The notes under the pieces are model-generated. The model was not told the DNA's origin. It did no database searches and saw only the letters and a program-made list of their open reading frames with translations. The translations under genes and the position numbers were made by a program. A stretch of DNA of 16,718 nt, taken from the NCBI GenBank assembly GCA_013152695.1, contig JAADFV010000378.1:1-16718 (forward strand). Direction: 5' to 3'. Every line of letters begins with the position of its first letter. Position 1 is the stretch's first letter. The DNA is from Chloroflexota bacterium. Its GTDB lineage: Bacteria > Chloroflexota > Anaerolineae > J102. Of this stretch, positions 7,208 to 14,840 are shown in pieces.

Positions 7208-7220
7208 ATCAATACGTTGG

Positions 7221-7673
7221 CTAAAGGGGGAGAATCTCGACTGTGCCGCCTGCTGCCTCGATTTTGGCGCGGGCGCTGGCAGAAACGCGATGTGCTTTCA
7301 CATGCACGGCGGTTTTGATTTCGCCATCGCCCAAAATGGCAACAGGATATTTGGCGCCGCGAATCAGGCCGGCAGCGGCCAGTTCTACGGGAGTAATCTC
7401 AGCACCGGCCTCAAATCGTTCGACCAGGCTGTAGATATTCACAGGTTGGTATTCCACGCGATTGCGGTTGGTAAAACCTCGCAACATGGGTAGACGTCGC
7501 ACAAGAGGCAACTGCCCACCTTCGAAGTAAGGGCCTTTACCGCCGCCGGAGCGTTTGTTTTGGCCTTTGGCGCCGCGACCAGCAGTTTTACCCTTGCCGG
7601 CAGAAATGCCACGGCCGACGCGTTTACGTCTTTTGGTGGAATAGGGGGCGGGTTGAAGTTCATGTAGCTTCAT
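7221..7673 (-). CDS. rplO: 50S ribosomal protein L15 (uL15)
   Basis: Late-assembling 23S rRNA-binding protein. The 150-aa product has the glycine- and lysine-rich N-terminal extension ([20 protein letters not shown], 19-38) that threads into r[21 protein letters not shown] (50-67), and the C-terminal globular domain ending in EILPL. Its ATG overlaps the rpmD stop by four bases (ATGA) with AAGGAG upstream inside rpmD, so the two are translationally coupled. The rpsE-rpmD-rplO-secY order is the standard spc operon. Confidence 0.98.
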   Translation of the reverse strand: MKLHELQPAPYSTKRRKRVGRGISAGKGKTAGRGAKGQNKRSGGGKGPYFEGGQLPLVRRLPMLRGFTNRNRVEYQPVNIYSLVERFEAGAEITPVELAAAGLIRGAKYPVAILGDGEIKTAVHVKAHRVSASARAKIEAAGGTVEILPL

Positions 7674-7873
7674 ACTGCCTGCTCCTTAACCGTCACCAGA
7701 TGCCGCACTTTGTTTATCATGCCGCGGATGACAGGATTATCTTGATGCACGGCTACATCGCCCAAACGCCGCAAACCCAGGGCACGCAAAGTACCCTGTT
7801 GGCGTTTGTTGTAGCCAATCACGCTTTTAGTATAAGTAACAATCAACTGTGTTTCAGGTGCCTTCTTAGTCAT
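7670..7873 (-). CDS. rpmD: 50S ribosomal protein L30 (uL30)
   Basis: Small large-subunit protein present in many but not all bacteria. The 67-aa product starts with a short charged lead, then [20 protein letters not shown] (10-29) and [11 protein letters not shown] (30-40), and ends in the [13 protein letters not shown] helix and strand (52-64). The ATG at 7873 follows GGAG, which lies within the end of rpsE. A nearer ATG at 7880 opens only a four-codon frame and is not the start. The stop overlaps the rplO start (ATGA). Confidence 0.97.
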   Translation of the reverse strand: MTKKAPETQLIVTYTKSVIGYNKRQQGTLRALGLRRLGDVAVHQDNPVIRGMINKVRHLVTVKEQAV

Positions 7874-7879
7874 TCGCCA

Positions 7880-8422
7880 TTACTCCAGATGATCTTGAAT
7901 CCAGTACGGCTGTACTTTGGCTTCGGGCACATTGCGCAAGCGCGCGATCTGATCAGGTGAACGCAGTTCACTCAGGGCCTGGTAAGTCGCCTTCACCACG
8001 TTGAGGATGTTGGCACTACCCATGGACTTGGTGAGGATATCTTTGATACCAGCAGCCTCGACCACAGCACGTACGCCACCACCGGCAATGACACCCGTGC
8101 CTGGCGATGCCGGGCGAATCATCACCTTGGCAGCGCTAAAACGCGAGGTAATCTCATGGGGAATGGTGGTGCCGACCATAGGCACAGTAATCATGTTCTT
8201 ACGGGCTTGTTCCGAGCCTTTGCGAATCGCTTCTGGTACTTCGCGGGCTTTACCCACGCCAATACCAACGCGTCCTTTACCATCGCCAACAACGACGACG
8301 GCTCTGAAGGCAAAGCGCCGGCCGCCTTTGACGACCTTGGCGGTGCGTGCCAGATGAACAACGCGTTCATCGAATTCGTCTGAGGTATCGCGAGAACGTC
8401 TACGATCTTGTCTTTCAGCCAT
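7880..8422 (-). CDS. rpsE: 30S ribosomal protein S5 (uS5)
   Basis: 30S body protein involved in decoding accuracy and lining the mRNA entry. The 180-aa product has the double-stranded RNA-binding-like S5 domain (about 19-82) with [20 protein letters not shown] (33-52) and [14 protein letters not shown] (53-66). The C-terminal domain contains [20 protein letters not shown] (104-123) and [20 protein letters not shown] (125-144). AGGAG lies 8 bases before the ATG. It follows rplR by 46 bases and is 6 bases from rpmD. Length is normal. Confidence 0.98.
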   Translation of the reverse strand: MAERQDRRRSRDTSDEFDERVVHLARTAKVVKGGRRFAFRAVVVVGDGKGRVGIGVGKAREVPEAIRKGSEQARKNMITVPMVGTTIPHEITSRFSAAKVMIRPASPGTGVIAGGGVRAVVEAAGIKDILTKSMGSANILNVVKATYQALSELRSPDQIARLRNVPEAKVQPYWIQDHLE

Positions 8423-8468
8423 GCAATTTACTCCTGCTGATCAAGCAGTCGGGGAATCGGGCGGTGAG

Positions 8469-8837
8469 TTAGAATTTGAGGCCGGCGGAACGTGCGCCTT
8501 CGGCAAAGGCCTTCACGCGGCCATGGTAGGGAAAACCGCCTCGGTCAAATACAATGTTGGTAATGCCAGCTTCGACGGCACGCTGTCCAAGTAATTCACC
8601 CACTGTCTTGGCGATCTCGCTCTTGGATTTACCTTCGAGCTGACCAGCCAGGGTTGTGTCTTGGGAAGAAGCAGCCACGAGGGTGTGGCCAGCAGTATCA
8701 TCGATGATCTGAGCATGAATATGTCGCAAACTGCGATACACAGCTAAACGGGGACGTTCGGATGTGCCGCTGATATGTTTGCGTACACGTGTGTGGCGGC
8801 GCCTGCGGGCAAGCGCTCTAAAATGTGTCCTAGCCAT
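8469..8837 (-). CDS. rplR: 50S ribosomal protein L18 (uL18)
   Basis: Binds 5S rRNA and, with L5, carries it into the large subunit. The 122-aa product has a very basic N-terminus ([20 protein letters not shown], 6-25), [21 protein letters not shown] (27-47), the [22 protein letters not shown] core, and [19 protein letters not shown] at the end, all typical. I chose the ATG at 8837; an in-frame TTG three codons upstream is possible. Neither has a good Shine-Dalgarno sequence, so the exact start is uncertain by three residues. It lies about 69 bases after rplF. Confidence 0.96.
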   Translation of the reverse strand: MARTHFRALARRRRHTRVRKHISGTSERPRLAVYRSLRHIHAQIIDDTAGHTLVAASSQDTTLAGQLEGKSKSEIAKTVGELLGQRAVEAGITNIVFDRGGFPYHGRVKAFAEGARSAGLKF

Positions 8838-8906
8838 ATCAATCAACCGTTTTTCTCTGGGAGTGCGAGTTCGTGGAGATGCAATCGACCCTTATCGAGT
8901 CATTCA

Positions 8907-9452
8907 TTATTTCTTAGCGCTCTTACCAGCTTTCATGCGCACGAATTCGCCGCGATAGCGAATACCTTTGCCTTTGTAAGGCTCGGGGGGGCGCAGGGCT
9001 CGGATTTTGGCGGCGACTTCGCCTACCAGTTCTTTATCGATTCCACTCACCGAGAAGGCTCGTCCGCCTTTTTCGACGACGAAGGTAATGTTCTCGGGGG
9101 GTTGAATCACGGTAGGGTGAGAGTAGCCCAGGCTGAGATCAAGGGCATCACCCTGCATGACAGCTCTGTAACCTACGCCAACGAGCTCCAAATCTTTTTT
9201 GAAGCCTTCGGTCACACCGGTCACCATGTTCTGGAGCAGAGCACGGCTGAGGCCATGCAGCGCCCGATGATGATTACTGTCGGTGGGGCGTTTCACCAGG
9301 AGCAGACCATCTTCGATGACGATAGTCATATCTTGGGGAAAGGTCCTGGTGACGGTGCCTTTAGGGCCTTTTACGGTAACCGTATTATCTTTGGCGACGT
9401 CGATGGTGACGCCTTGGGGAATTGTGACGGGTTTGCGTCCGATACGCGACAT
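8907..9452 (-). CDS. rplF: 50S ribosomal protein L6 (uL6)
   Basis: Large-subunit protein near the factor-binding site and sarcin-ricin loop. The 181-aa product is built of two related L6 domains (about 10-82 and 90-165). It starts MSRIGRKPVTIPQGV, contains ELVGVGYRAVMQGDALDLSL (89-108), and has the C-terminal signature PEPYKGKGIRY (156-166) followed by a lysine-rich tail. AGGAGG lies 10 bases before the ATG. It follows rpsH by 39 bases. Length and motifs are normal. Confidence 0.98.
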   Translation of the reverse strand: MSRIGRKPVTIPQGVTIDVAKDNTVTVKGPKGTVTRTFPQDMTIVIEDGLLLVKRPTDSNHHRALHGLSRALLQNMVTGVTEGFKKDLELVGVGYRAVMQGDALDLSLGYSHPTVIQPPENITFVVEKGGRAFSVSGIDKELVGEVAAKIRALRPPEPYKGKGIRYRGEFVRMKAGKSAKK

Positions 9453-9491
9453 GTAATTACAACCTCCTGACCGCGATGCAGCGGGAATGGG

Positions 9492-9887
9492 CTACCATAC
9501 GTAGCAGATCACCTCGCCGCCCACGCCAGCTCGGCGAGCAGCGCGTCCGGTCATAATGCCTTTGGGTGTGGACATCACAGTCACACCGAGACCACTGTGC
9601 ACCCAGGGAATGTCCTGGCGCGAACAGTAGATGCGGCGGCCTGGTTTGCTGACGCGCTGTAAACCAGTGATGACAGGTTTACGGCGCTCATCGTACTTCA
9701 AGTGTAAACGCAAGACATCATGCGTTTTGGATGAGCTAACATCGTAGCCACGAATAAAACCTTGTTCTTTCAGGATGCGTGCAATTTCCAGCTTCATTTT
9801 GGAGCTGGGCATTACAACCTGTTTTTGCTGCGCCATTAAGGCGTTGCGGGTGCGTGTCAGCATATCCGCAATTGGATCGGTCATCAT
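9492..9887 (-). CDS. rpsH: 30S ribosomal protein S8 (uS8)
   Basis: Central-domain 16S rRNA-binding protein; in E. coli it represses the spc operon. The 131-aa product has MTDPIADMLTRTRNA (2-16), the MPSSKMKLEIARILKEQGFI segment (26-45) and the C-terminal RNA-binding signature STPKGIMTGRAAR (106-118) ending EVICYVW. Two ATG codons in tandem are possible starts (9887 and 9884); GGAG lies 9 bases before the first. It lies 18 bases after rpsN. The usual rplE-rpsN-rpsH-rplF order is kept. Confidence 0.98.
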   Translation of the reverse strand: MMTDPIADMLTRTRNALMAQQKQVVMPSSKMKLEIARILKEQGFIRGYDVSSSKTHDVLRLHLKYDERRKPVITGLQRVSKPGRRIYCSRQDIPWVHSGLGVTVMSTPKGIMTGRAARRAGVGGEVICYVW

Positions 9888-9905
9888 GAGCGGATTCTCC
9901 TCTTG

Positions 9906-10088
9906 TTACCAGCTCGACTTCACAACGCCGGGGAGTCGACCGCGTAAGGCTTCGTGACGGAAGCAAATGCGGCAGAGTTCAAAGCGCCGCATGTAGCCAC
10001 GCGGGCGTCCGCAGATTTTGCAGCGGTTGCGTACACGTACTTTATACTTTCGGCGTTGTTCGCGAATGATAATGCTTTTTTTAGCCAT
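9906..10088 (-). CDS. rpsN: 30S ribosomal protein S14 (uS14), zinc-binding short form
   Basis: 30S head protein. At 60 aa it is the short type-Z form. It has a CxxC-x12-CxxC zinc site (C23, C26, C39, C42), the core [20 protein letters not shown] (22-41) and the conserved end [13 protein letters not shown]. The long zinc-free type is about 90-100 aa, so the two are easily told apart. AGGAG lies 12 bases before the ATG, a little far. It is 23 bases after rplE and 18 before rpsH. No zinc-free copy is in this window. Confidence 0.98.
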   Translation of the reverse strand: MAKKSIIIREQRRKYKVRVRNRCKICGRPRGYMRRFELCRICFRHEALRGRLPGVVKSSW

Positions 10089-10111
10089 GGATTTCAGTGT
10101 CTCCTGACGGG

Positions 10112-10651
10112 TTAGCGTTTGAAAGGCATGCCTAACAAACGAAGCAGCTCTCGACCTTCATCATCGGTCTCGGCGGTTGTGACAATCGTAATGCCCATGC
10201 CACGGACTTTATCAACAGTGTCGTAATCGATCTCGGGAAAGACAAGCTGTTCCCGTAAACCGAGGCTGTAATTACCACGACCATCAAACGAATCGGGGGA
10301 GACGCCCTGAAAGTCGCGACGACGGGGAAGAGCGACATTGACGAGACGGTCGAAGAATGACCACATACGCTCGCCGCGTAGGGTAACACTGGCCCCGATG
10401 GGATTGCCTTCACGCAATTTGAAGGAAGCAATCGACTTACGAGCACGCCGGATCAAAGGTCTTTGGCCCGTGATCGTGGCAATGTCTCGTGAAGCAGCTT
10501 CGAGCGCTTTGGCATTCTGCAAGGCTTCACCCAGACCGATATTGACGGAAATCTTTTCCAGGCGAGGCACCTGCATCACATTCTTATATTGAAATCGTTC
10601 CATAAGAGCAGGAACAACTTCTTCTTGATAACGTTGTTTCAACCTAGACAT
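10112..10651 (-). CDS. rplE: 50S ribosomal protein L5 (uL5)
   Basis: Binds 5S rRNA and contacts the P-site tRNA. The 179-aa product has the signature [15 protein letters not shown] (29-43), the [20 protein letters not shown] segment (70-89), [20 protein letters not shown] (95-114) and the [18 protein letters not shown]-terminal end. AGGAG lies 6 bases before the ATG. A 57-base gap separates it from rplX; the Shine-Dalgarno sequence there touches a short 4-bp hairpin that I do not consider strong. Length is normal. Confidence 0.98.
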   Translation of the reverse strand: MSRLKQRYQEEVVPALMERFQYKNVMQVPRLEKISVNIGLGEALQNAKALEAASRDIATITGQRPLIRRARKSIASFKLREGNPIGASVTLRGERMWSFFDRLVNVALPRRRDFQGVSPDSFDGRGNYSLGLREQLVFPEIDYDTVDKVRGMGITIVTTAETDDEGRELLRLLGMPFKR

Positions 10652-10708
10652 ACAAAACTCCTGTTACAGGCTCTTTTCGTTACCCTGCATGCGGCGAAGG
10701 AACGGAGA

Positions 10709-10975
10709 CTATATTTCACTGGAAATCAGCTTCACATTCGAAATATGAATGGGGCCTTCGCGTTCGATAATGCCAACCTGGGTACGAACATCGCCTGTGC
10801 GGCGTTGATGTTTCTTGATCAGGTTCACGCCTGCCACGACCACATAGACTTCGTTGGGATCATAGCGGCCATAGCGATCTTTCTTACGGATGATAGATTG
10901 AACCTGGCCTCGTTCTCCTTTGTAGTTACCGGAGATAATCTCAACGGTATCGCCTTTACGGATGTTGATCTTCAT
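10709..10975 (-). CDS. rplX: 50S ribosomal protein L24 (uL24)
   Basis: Early assembly protein at the tunnel exit. With the ATG at 10975 the product is 88 aa. It has a KOW domain (about 5-33, [20 protein letters not shown]), [14 protein letters not shown] (46-59) and [16 protein letters not shown] (69-84). Another ATG two codons upstream (10981) is only 2 bases from AGAGG, whereas 10975 has an 8-base spacer, so I prefer the shorter form. It is 12 bases after rplN. It is shorter than the E. coli protein but within the family range. Confidence 0.97.
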   Translation of the reverse strand: MKINIRKGDTVEIISGNYKGERGQVQSIIRKKDRYGRYDPNEVYVVVAGVNLIKKHQRRTGDVRTQVGIIEREGPIHISNVKLISSEI

Positions 10976-10987
10976 AGTCATGACCTC

Positions 10988-11356
10988 TTACAACACTTCG
11001 GGCGCCAGGCTAACGATCTTCATAAAGCGACGGTCACGCAGTTCACGTGCGACGGGGCCAAAGATGCGGGTGCCTTTGGGATTTTTATTGGCATCGATGA
11101 TCACGGCGGCGTTATCATCAAAGCGAATATAGCTGCCGTCGGCTCTGCCGATCTCTTTGGCTGTGCGCACCACAACGGCCCGCACGACTTCGCCCTTTTT
11201 GACGGAACCGCCAGGGGCGGCCTGTTTGACGGAAGCCACGATGATGTCGCCTACCGAGGCATAGCGACGGGTGGAGCCGCCCAAAACACGAATGCAAAGA
11301 AGTTCTTTGGCGCCCGTGTTATCGGCAACTTTCAAGCGAGATTCTTGCTGAATCAT
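10988..11356 (-). CDS. rplN: 50S ribosomal protein L14 (uL14)
   Basis: Forms intersubunit bridges with the 30S subunit and binds near L19 and L3. The 122-aa length is the classical size for the family. It starts [20 protein letters not shown] (1-20), carries the signature [12 protein letters not shown]...DNAAVI (60-86) and ends [13 protein letters not shown] (110-122). GGAG lies 7 bases before the ATG. It opens the spc block, 24 bases after rpsQ, with no visible promoter or terminator between, so S10 and spc genes are probably co-transcribed. Confidence 0.98.
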   Translation of the reverse strand: MIQQESRLKVADNTGAKELLCIRVLGGSTRRYASVGDIIVASVKQAAPGGSVKKGEVVRAVVVRTAKEIGRADGSYIRFDDNAAVIIDANKNPKGTRIFGPVARELRDRRFMKIVSLAPEVL

Positions 11357-11380
11357 AAGGAAACTCCAACTTCATGCGAG

Positions 11381-11635
11381 CTAGTGAGCGCTTTCGAGGG
11401 TTTCGACCACAACCCAACGCTTTAGTTTACTGTAAGGACGTGATTCGCGGATACGTACGATATCGCCTTCTTTGCAGGCATTTTCTTCATCGTGGGCATG
11501 ATACTTCTTGTGTGTACGTACCACTTTACCGTACAAAGGATGTCGATGCGTGCGTTCTACACGGACAACAACCGTCTTATCCATTTTATTGCTGACAACG
11601 GTTCCGGTCAGCACTTTTCGTTGTTCTTGTGCCAT
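11381..11635 (-). CDS. rpsQ: 30S ribosomal protein S17 (uS17)
   Basis: Primary 16S rRNA-binding protein of the 30S body, an OB fold. The 84-aa product has the [21 protein letters not shown]-terminal strands (7-26), the [19 protein letters not shown] segment (32-50) and the signature [18 protein letters not shown] (57-74). The start lies one base after the rpmC stop (TAATATG), with GGAG inside the end of rpmC, so translation is likely coupled. Length and order rpmC-rpsQ-rplN are standard. Confidence 0.98.
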   Translation of the reverse strand: MAQEQRKVLTGTVVSNKMDKTVVVRVERTHRHPLYGKVVRTHKKYHAHDEENACKEGDIVRIRESRPYSKLKRWVVVETLESAH

Positions 11636-11636
11636 A

Positions 11637-11840
11637 TTATTCTATCTCCGCTGCCAGCTGGCGTTCACGTAAAATGGTCTTGATGCGAGCAATATCACGT
11701 TTGACCGCTGATGCTTGGTTATAATTGCGTTGCTGACCAATCGACGTGTTGAAACGTAAATTTAATAATTCTTCGTAAGCTTCGTCCAGTTTGGTCAAAA
11801 GCTCGCCGTCGGTCAGACTTCGTAACTCATGCGCTTTCAT
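11637..11840 (-). CDS. rpmC: 50S ribosomal protein L29 (uL29)
   Basis: Small helical protein at the tunnel exit that helps form the docking site for trigger factor and SRP. The 67-aa product is two long antiparallel helices: [20 protein letters not shown] (1-20) and the basic signature [18 protein letters not shown]. The ATG at 11840 overlaps the rplP stop by one base (TGATG), and GGAGG lies 7 bases upstream inside rplP. An in-frame TTG one codon earlier is possible but too close to the site. Coupled to rplP. Confidence 0.97.
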   Translation of the reverse strand: MKAHELRSLTDGELLTKLDEAYEELLNLRFNTSIGQQRNYNQASAVKRDIARIKTILRERQLAAEIE

Positions 11841-12259
11841 CAACCGCCCTCCTCGCTACGAACCACGAATTGGGTAGCAATCGGTAGTTTGTGTGCTGCC
11901 AGACGCATAGCCTCTTCGGCAGCCTCACGGGGAACACCAGCAATCTCAAAGAGAATACGGCCAGGTTTTACGACCGCCACATAGCGATCGACCGCCCCTT
12001 TACCACTACCCATACGGGTTTCAGCAGCACGTTTGGTGACAGGTTTATCGGGGAAGACGCGAATCCATAGTTTACCACCGCGACGTACATAACGCACAAT
12101 TGCACGGCGGGCAGATTCGATCTGACGGCTAGACATCCAGCAGGGTTCCAGAGCCTGCAAGGCATATTCACCAAAAGCAATGGTGTTGCCACGCCAAGCC
12201 TTGCCGCGCATGCGGCCTCGGTGTGTTTTTCGATATTTGACGCGTTTTGGCATCAACAT
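11840..12259 (-). CDS. rplP: 50S ribosomal protein L16 (uL16)
   Basis: Late-assembling protein near the A site, needed for full peptidyl-transferase activity. The 139-aa product starts with the standard [20 protein letters not shown] (1-20), has [20 protein letters not shown] (29-48), [20 protein letters not shown] (63-82) and [10 protein letters not shown] (82-91). R82 corresponds to the conserved Arg near the catalytic centre. The first ATG has AGAGG 8 bases upstream; the second, two codons later, is less well placed. It is 31 bases after rpsC, and its stop overlaps the rpmC start. Confidence 0.98.
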   Translation of the reverse strand: MLMPKRVKYRKTHRGRMRGKAWRGNTIAFGEYALQALEPCWMSSRQIESARRAIVRYVRRGGKLWIRVFPDKPVTKRAAETRMGSGKGAVDRYVAVVKPGRILFEIAGVPREAAEEAMRLAAHKLPIATQFVVRSEEGG

Positions 12260-12290
12260 AATGATTACCTCTTCTTTCCAGTGAAACCGC

Positions 12291-12938
12291 TTAAACGGTC
12301 AAGGGTTCGCCTGGTAAAATCTCGCCTTTATAAATCCAGACTTTGACGCCGATGACGCCGTAAGTGGTTTGCGCAACGAGATCAGCATAATCAATATCAG
12401 CGCGTAGGGTATGACGAGGAATACGCCCTTCACGAATAAAATCGACTCGAGCCATCTCTGAACCGCCCAGGCGACCGCCCAAGCGAATCATGATGCCTTT
12501 AGCGCCAGCACGCATCGTGCGTTGTGCGGCCTGACGCATCGCCCGTTTGTGCGCTACACGTCGCGAAAGCTGTTCGGCAATGCTTTCGGCTACGAGTTGA
12601 GCATCGAGCTCGGGGCGTTTGATCTCTTCAATATCCACTTTGACGCGCTTATCAGTCAAATCTTGTAATGATTTCCGGAGTGCTTTCACAGTGACGCCCT
12701 TGCGACCAATAATAATACCGGGCTTCGCTGCATGAATTTTCAGATAGACTTGTTTGGGGGCGCGTTCGATTTCGATTTTAGAAATGCCGGCGCGGTCAAC
12801 GCTCTGCAACACCATTTGTCGGATCTTTCGATCTTCTTCCAGCAGTCGAGGATACTCATTACCCTCAGCATACCAGCGGGAAAGATGATCTTTGATGATT
12901 CCCAGTCGGAATCCCGTAGGATGGACTTTTCGACCCAA
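12291..12938 (-). CDS. rpsC: 30S ribosomal protein S3 (uS3)
   Basis: 30S head protein at the mRNA entry, with helicase-related function. The product is 215 aa with a TTG start. It has [20 protein letters not shown] (2-21), a KH RNA-binding domain with GIIIGRKG (74-81), and the C-terminal domain with [20 protein letters not shown] (147-166) and [17 protein letters not shown] (169-185). The frame is open a further 47 codons upstream, but that stretch lies inside rplV and is unlike S3. AGGAGG exactly 6 bases before the TTG at 12938 fixes the start. It is 14 bases after rplV. Confidence 0.97.
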   Translation of the reverse strand: MGRKVHPTGFRLGIIKDHLSRWYAEGNEYPRLLEEDRKIRQMVLQSVDRAGISKIEIERAPKQVYLKIHAAKPGIIIGRKGVTVKALRKSLQDLTDKRVKVDIEEIKRPELDAQLVAESIAEQLSRRVAHKRAMRQAAQRTMRAGAKGIMIRLGGRLGGSEMARVDFIREGRIPRHTLRADIDYADLVAQTTYGVIGVKVWIYKGEILPGEPLTV

Positions 12939-12944
12939 GATTGG

Positions 12945-12950
12945 CCTCCT
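12945..12950 (-). promoter_or_regulatory. RBS deciding the TTG start of rpsC
   Basis: AGGAGG on the minus strand with a 6-base spacer to TTG at 12938, exactly where conserved S3 sequence (GRKVHP) begins. No ATG or GTG is in frame nearby. Confidence 0.8.
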
Positions 12951-12952
12951 TA

Positions 12953-13291
12953 TTAACGCTCTTCGAGCACAACAGTGATGTGAGAGGAACGACGCAGAAT
13001 CGGTTTGACCCGCCCGCGTGCGCCTGGACGATAACGCTTGGCTGTGGGACCTTCGTCGGCAAAAATCTCGTAGATCCACATATCTTCAGGCGCCATGCTT
13101 TCATTTTCCTCAGCATTGGCTAATGCCGACTGCAAGACCTTTCGCACCTCGTGCGCGGCAGCCTGCGGCATATGGCTGAGCATTTCGATCGCCTCCATCG
13201 CCTGCATCCCACGAACGAGATCGACGATCAGGCGGACTTTCTGCGCTGGAATGCCCACGTATTTACGCTGAGCACGAACTAATAATGCCAT
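12953..13291 (-). CDS. rplV: 50S ribosomal protein L22 (uL22)
   Basis: Touches all 23S rRNA domains; its long beta-hairpin lines the exit tunnel at the constriction and is a site of macrolide-resistance changes. The 112-aa product has RAQRKYVGIPAQKVRLIVDL (6-25), the AAHEVRKVLQSALANAEEN helix (45-63) and the tunnel hairpin (about 79-102, GPTAKRYRPGARGRVKPILR), followed by SSHITVVLEE. AGAGG lies 7 bases before the ATG. It is 14 bases after rpsS and 14 before rpsC, with standard order and length. Confidence 0.98.
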   Translation of the reverse strand: MALLVRAQRKYVGIPAQKVRLIVDLVRGMQAMEAIEMLSHMPQAAAHEVRKVLQSALANAEENESMAPEDMWIYEIFADEGPTAKRYRPGARGRVKPILRRSSHITVVLEER

Positions 13292-13305
13292 AATTCAACC
13301 TCTGT

Positions 13306-13587
13306 TCAGCGAGACCTGCTGCCTTTTTCTTTGACAATATGGCCGCGGAAGAAACGCGTGGGGGCAAATTCGCCTAACTTGTGGCCCACCATATTTTCGG
13401 TAATATAAATGGGAACATGGCGACGACCATTATGCACGGCCAGTGTATGCCCTACCATTTGGGGAAAGATGGTAGAAGACCGCGACCATGTGCGCAATAC
13501 ACGTTTCTCGCCTTTACGGTTCATTTCTTCGATTTTGCGTAAAAGTTTGGCATCTACATACGGGCCTTTCTTCAATGACCTGGACAT
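13306..13587 (-). CDS. rpsS: 30S ribosomal protein S19 (uS19)
   Basis: 30S head protein that pairs with S13 and contacts the A-site region and bridge B1a. The 93-aa length is typical. It begins [20 protein letters not shown] (1-20), has [20 protein letters not shown] (32-51) and the signature [20 protein letters not shown] (52-71) with GEFAPTR. AGGAGG lies 7 bases before the ATG, one of the strongest sites in the window. It is 11 bases after rplB. Confidence 0.98.
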   Translation of the reverse strand: MSRSLKKGPYVDAKLLRKIEEMNRKGEKRVLRTWSRSSTIFPQMVGHTLAVHNGRRHVPIYITENMVGHKLGEFAPTRFFRGHIVKEKGSRSR

Positions 13588-13598
13588 ACTACCACCTC

Positions 13599-14435
13599 CT
13601 AACGTCGCTTCTTACCGCGACGGCGAACAATATACTGATCGGTTCTTTTATTACGACGGGTACGATACCCTAATGCTGGCTTACCCCAAGGTGTCTTGGG
13701 TCCGGGCATACCAACTGGGGAACGACCTTCACCACCGCCATGGGGATGCGATGCCGGGTCCATGGCAGAACCACGGACTTCGGGGCGACGTCCCAGCCAG
13801 CGTTTACGGCCGGCTTTACCAAGGCTGATGTTCTGATGATCGGTGTTGCCTACCTGGCCAATTGTTGCCTTGCACTGCAGCAAAACCCGTCGGGCTTCGC
13901 CACTGGGCAGACGCAACTGGGCATAGGCGCCTTCTTTCGCCATCAGCTGGGCATAAGTGCCAGCAGAACGGGCGAGCTGGCCACCGGCGCCGGGTTGTAG
14001 CTCGATGTTGTGAACCAGGGTACCCAGAGGGATGTTCAGCAACGGCAGCGCATTGCCCGGGCGAATTTCGGCATCTGGCCCCGAGCTAACGACATCGCCC
14101 ACCTTGAGGCCCAACGGCGCCAGGATGTAGCGCTTTTCGCCATCATCATAGTGCAGTAGGGCAATCCGGGCCGAACGATTGGGATCATATTCGATCGAAA
14201 CAACACGGGCAGGCATGCCCACTTTGTCTCGTTTGAAATCGATCAAACGATAACGACGTTTGTGGCCGCCGCCACGGTGGCGCACAGTAAGGCGCCCTAA
14301 ATTATTGCGCCCAGCACGCTTTTTCAGCGGACGGAGCAAAGATTTTTCCGGCTTGCTACGCGTAATCTCTTCAAATGTCGAGACGCTCATATCGCGCCTG
14401 CCGGGTGACGTGGGTTTGTAGACTTTGATACCCAT
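13599..14435 (-). CDS. rplB: 50S ribosomal protein L2 (uL2)
   Basis: Primary 23S rRNA-binding protein next to the peptidyl-transferase centre, needed for subunit association. The 278-aa product has [11 protein letters not shown] (4-14), the [22 protein letters not shown]-like segment (51-70), the [20 protein letters not shown] region (147-166) and HPHGGGEGR (230-238). H230 matches the E. coli H229 position. Just before it the usual Met-Asn-Pro-x-Asp reads Met-Asp-Pro-Ala-Ser (225-229), an unusual pair of changes. AAGGAG lies 12 bases before the ATG. It follows rplW by 111 bases, the longest gap in the window, which holds a structured leader. Confidence 0.98.
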   Translation of the reverse strand: MGIKVYKPTSPGRRDMSVSTFEEITRSKPEKSLLRPLKKRAGRNNLGRLTVRHRGGGHKRRYRLIDFKRDKVGMPARVVSIEYDPNRSARIALLHYDDGEKRYILAPLGLKVGDVVSSGPDAEIRPGNALPLLNIPLGTLVHNIELQPGAGGQLARSAGTYAQLMAKEGAYAQLRLPSGEARRVLLQCKATIGQVGNTDHQNISLGKAGRKRWLGRRPEVRGSAMDPASHPHGGGEGRSPVGMPGPKTPWGKPALGYRTRRNKRTDQYIVRRRGKKRR

Positions 14436-14447
14436 GTGGGATAACGA

Positions 14448-14518
14448 CTCCTTGAATAAGCTATCGTCCGAGTCAAGGACGATTGTAGGCGATACTTAGC
14501 TTACTTTGCCGCCTACAA
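14448..14518 (-). promoter_or_regulatory. Candidate structured leader RNA of rplB
   Basis: On the minus strand the rplW-rplB spacer has two abutting hairpins. P1 pairs 14518-14510 with 14491-14483 (9 bp, 18-base loop). P2 pairs 14482-14477 with 14469-14464 (6 bp, 7-base loop). The P1 loop (TAAGCTA, 14503-14497) is perfectly complementary to TAGCTTA (14463-14457), just before the RBS; one G-U and one further pair extend this to 9. A rival 7-bp helix, TCCTTGA (14479-14473) with TCAAGGA (14455-14449), would break P2 and hide the rplB AAGGAG. No T tract follows, so it is not an intrinsic terminator. The pairings are read from sequence; regulation is inferred. Confidence 0.55.
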
Positions 14519-14546
14519 CATAAGAATTCAGAGACTTGGAGAAGGG

Positions 14547-14840
14547 TTAGACACCCTCGAAAAGTTGAATAGAATCATCAGAGGCCAATGTGACTACAGC
14601 CTTTTTCCAGGGAACCACACGAACAGAAGTGGAACGGCGGCCGCGACGGCGAGTCTTGGCCTTCATGTTGATGATACGAACATCGACTACTGTCACATTG
14701 AAACGCTCTTCTACAGCATGTTTGACCTGTAATTTATTGGCACGGCGATCCACCTCGAAGACATATTGGTTCGCCTGCTCTTGCAATAAGGTCGATTTTT
14801 CCGTGATAACCGGGCGTTTAAGCACTTCGTAAGGATGCAT
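14547..14840 (-). CDS. rplW: 50S ribosomal protein L23 (uL23)
   Basis: Tunnel-exit protein that docks trigger factor and SRP. The 97-aa product starts [20 protein letters not shown] (1-20), with E14 at the position of the docking glutamate (E18 in E. coli). It continues with YVFEVDRRANKLQVKHAVEE (26-45), the FNVTVVDVRIIN strands (47-58), the basic KAKTRRRGRR loop (60-69) and PWKKAVVTL (77-85). The ATG overlaps the rplD stop by one base (TGATG), with GGAGGAG upstream, so coupling is likely. Length is normal. Confidence 0.98.
   Translation of the reverse strand: MHPYEVLKRPVITEKSTLLQEQANQYVFEVDRRANKLQVKHAVEERFNVTVVDVRIINMKAKTRRRGRRSTSVRVVPWKKAVVTLASDDSIQLFEGV

Noticed and set aside
8775..9470. 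231-codon open frame on the plus strand
   Set aside because: Antisense to rplF and the start of rplR; no recognisable domain and no independent support.
10660..10670. CCTG/CAGG hairpin touching the rplE RBS
   Set aside because: Only 4 bp with a 3-base loop; expected by chance.
10589..11425. 278-codon open frame on the plus strand
   Set aside because: It lies antisense to rplX, rplN and part of rplE, all certain genes; its content is a mirror of their codon bias.
12291..13079. A longer rpsC frame of 262 codons
   Set aside because: The first 47 codons lie inside rplV and do not look like S3; the TTG at 12938 has a perfect RBS and the canonical N-terminus.
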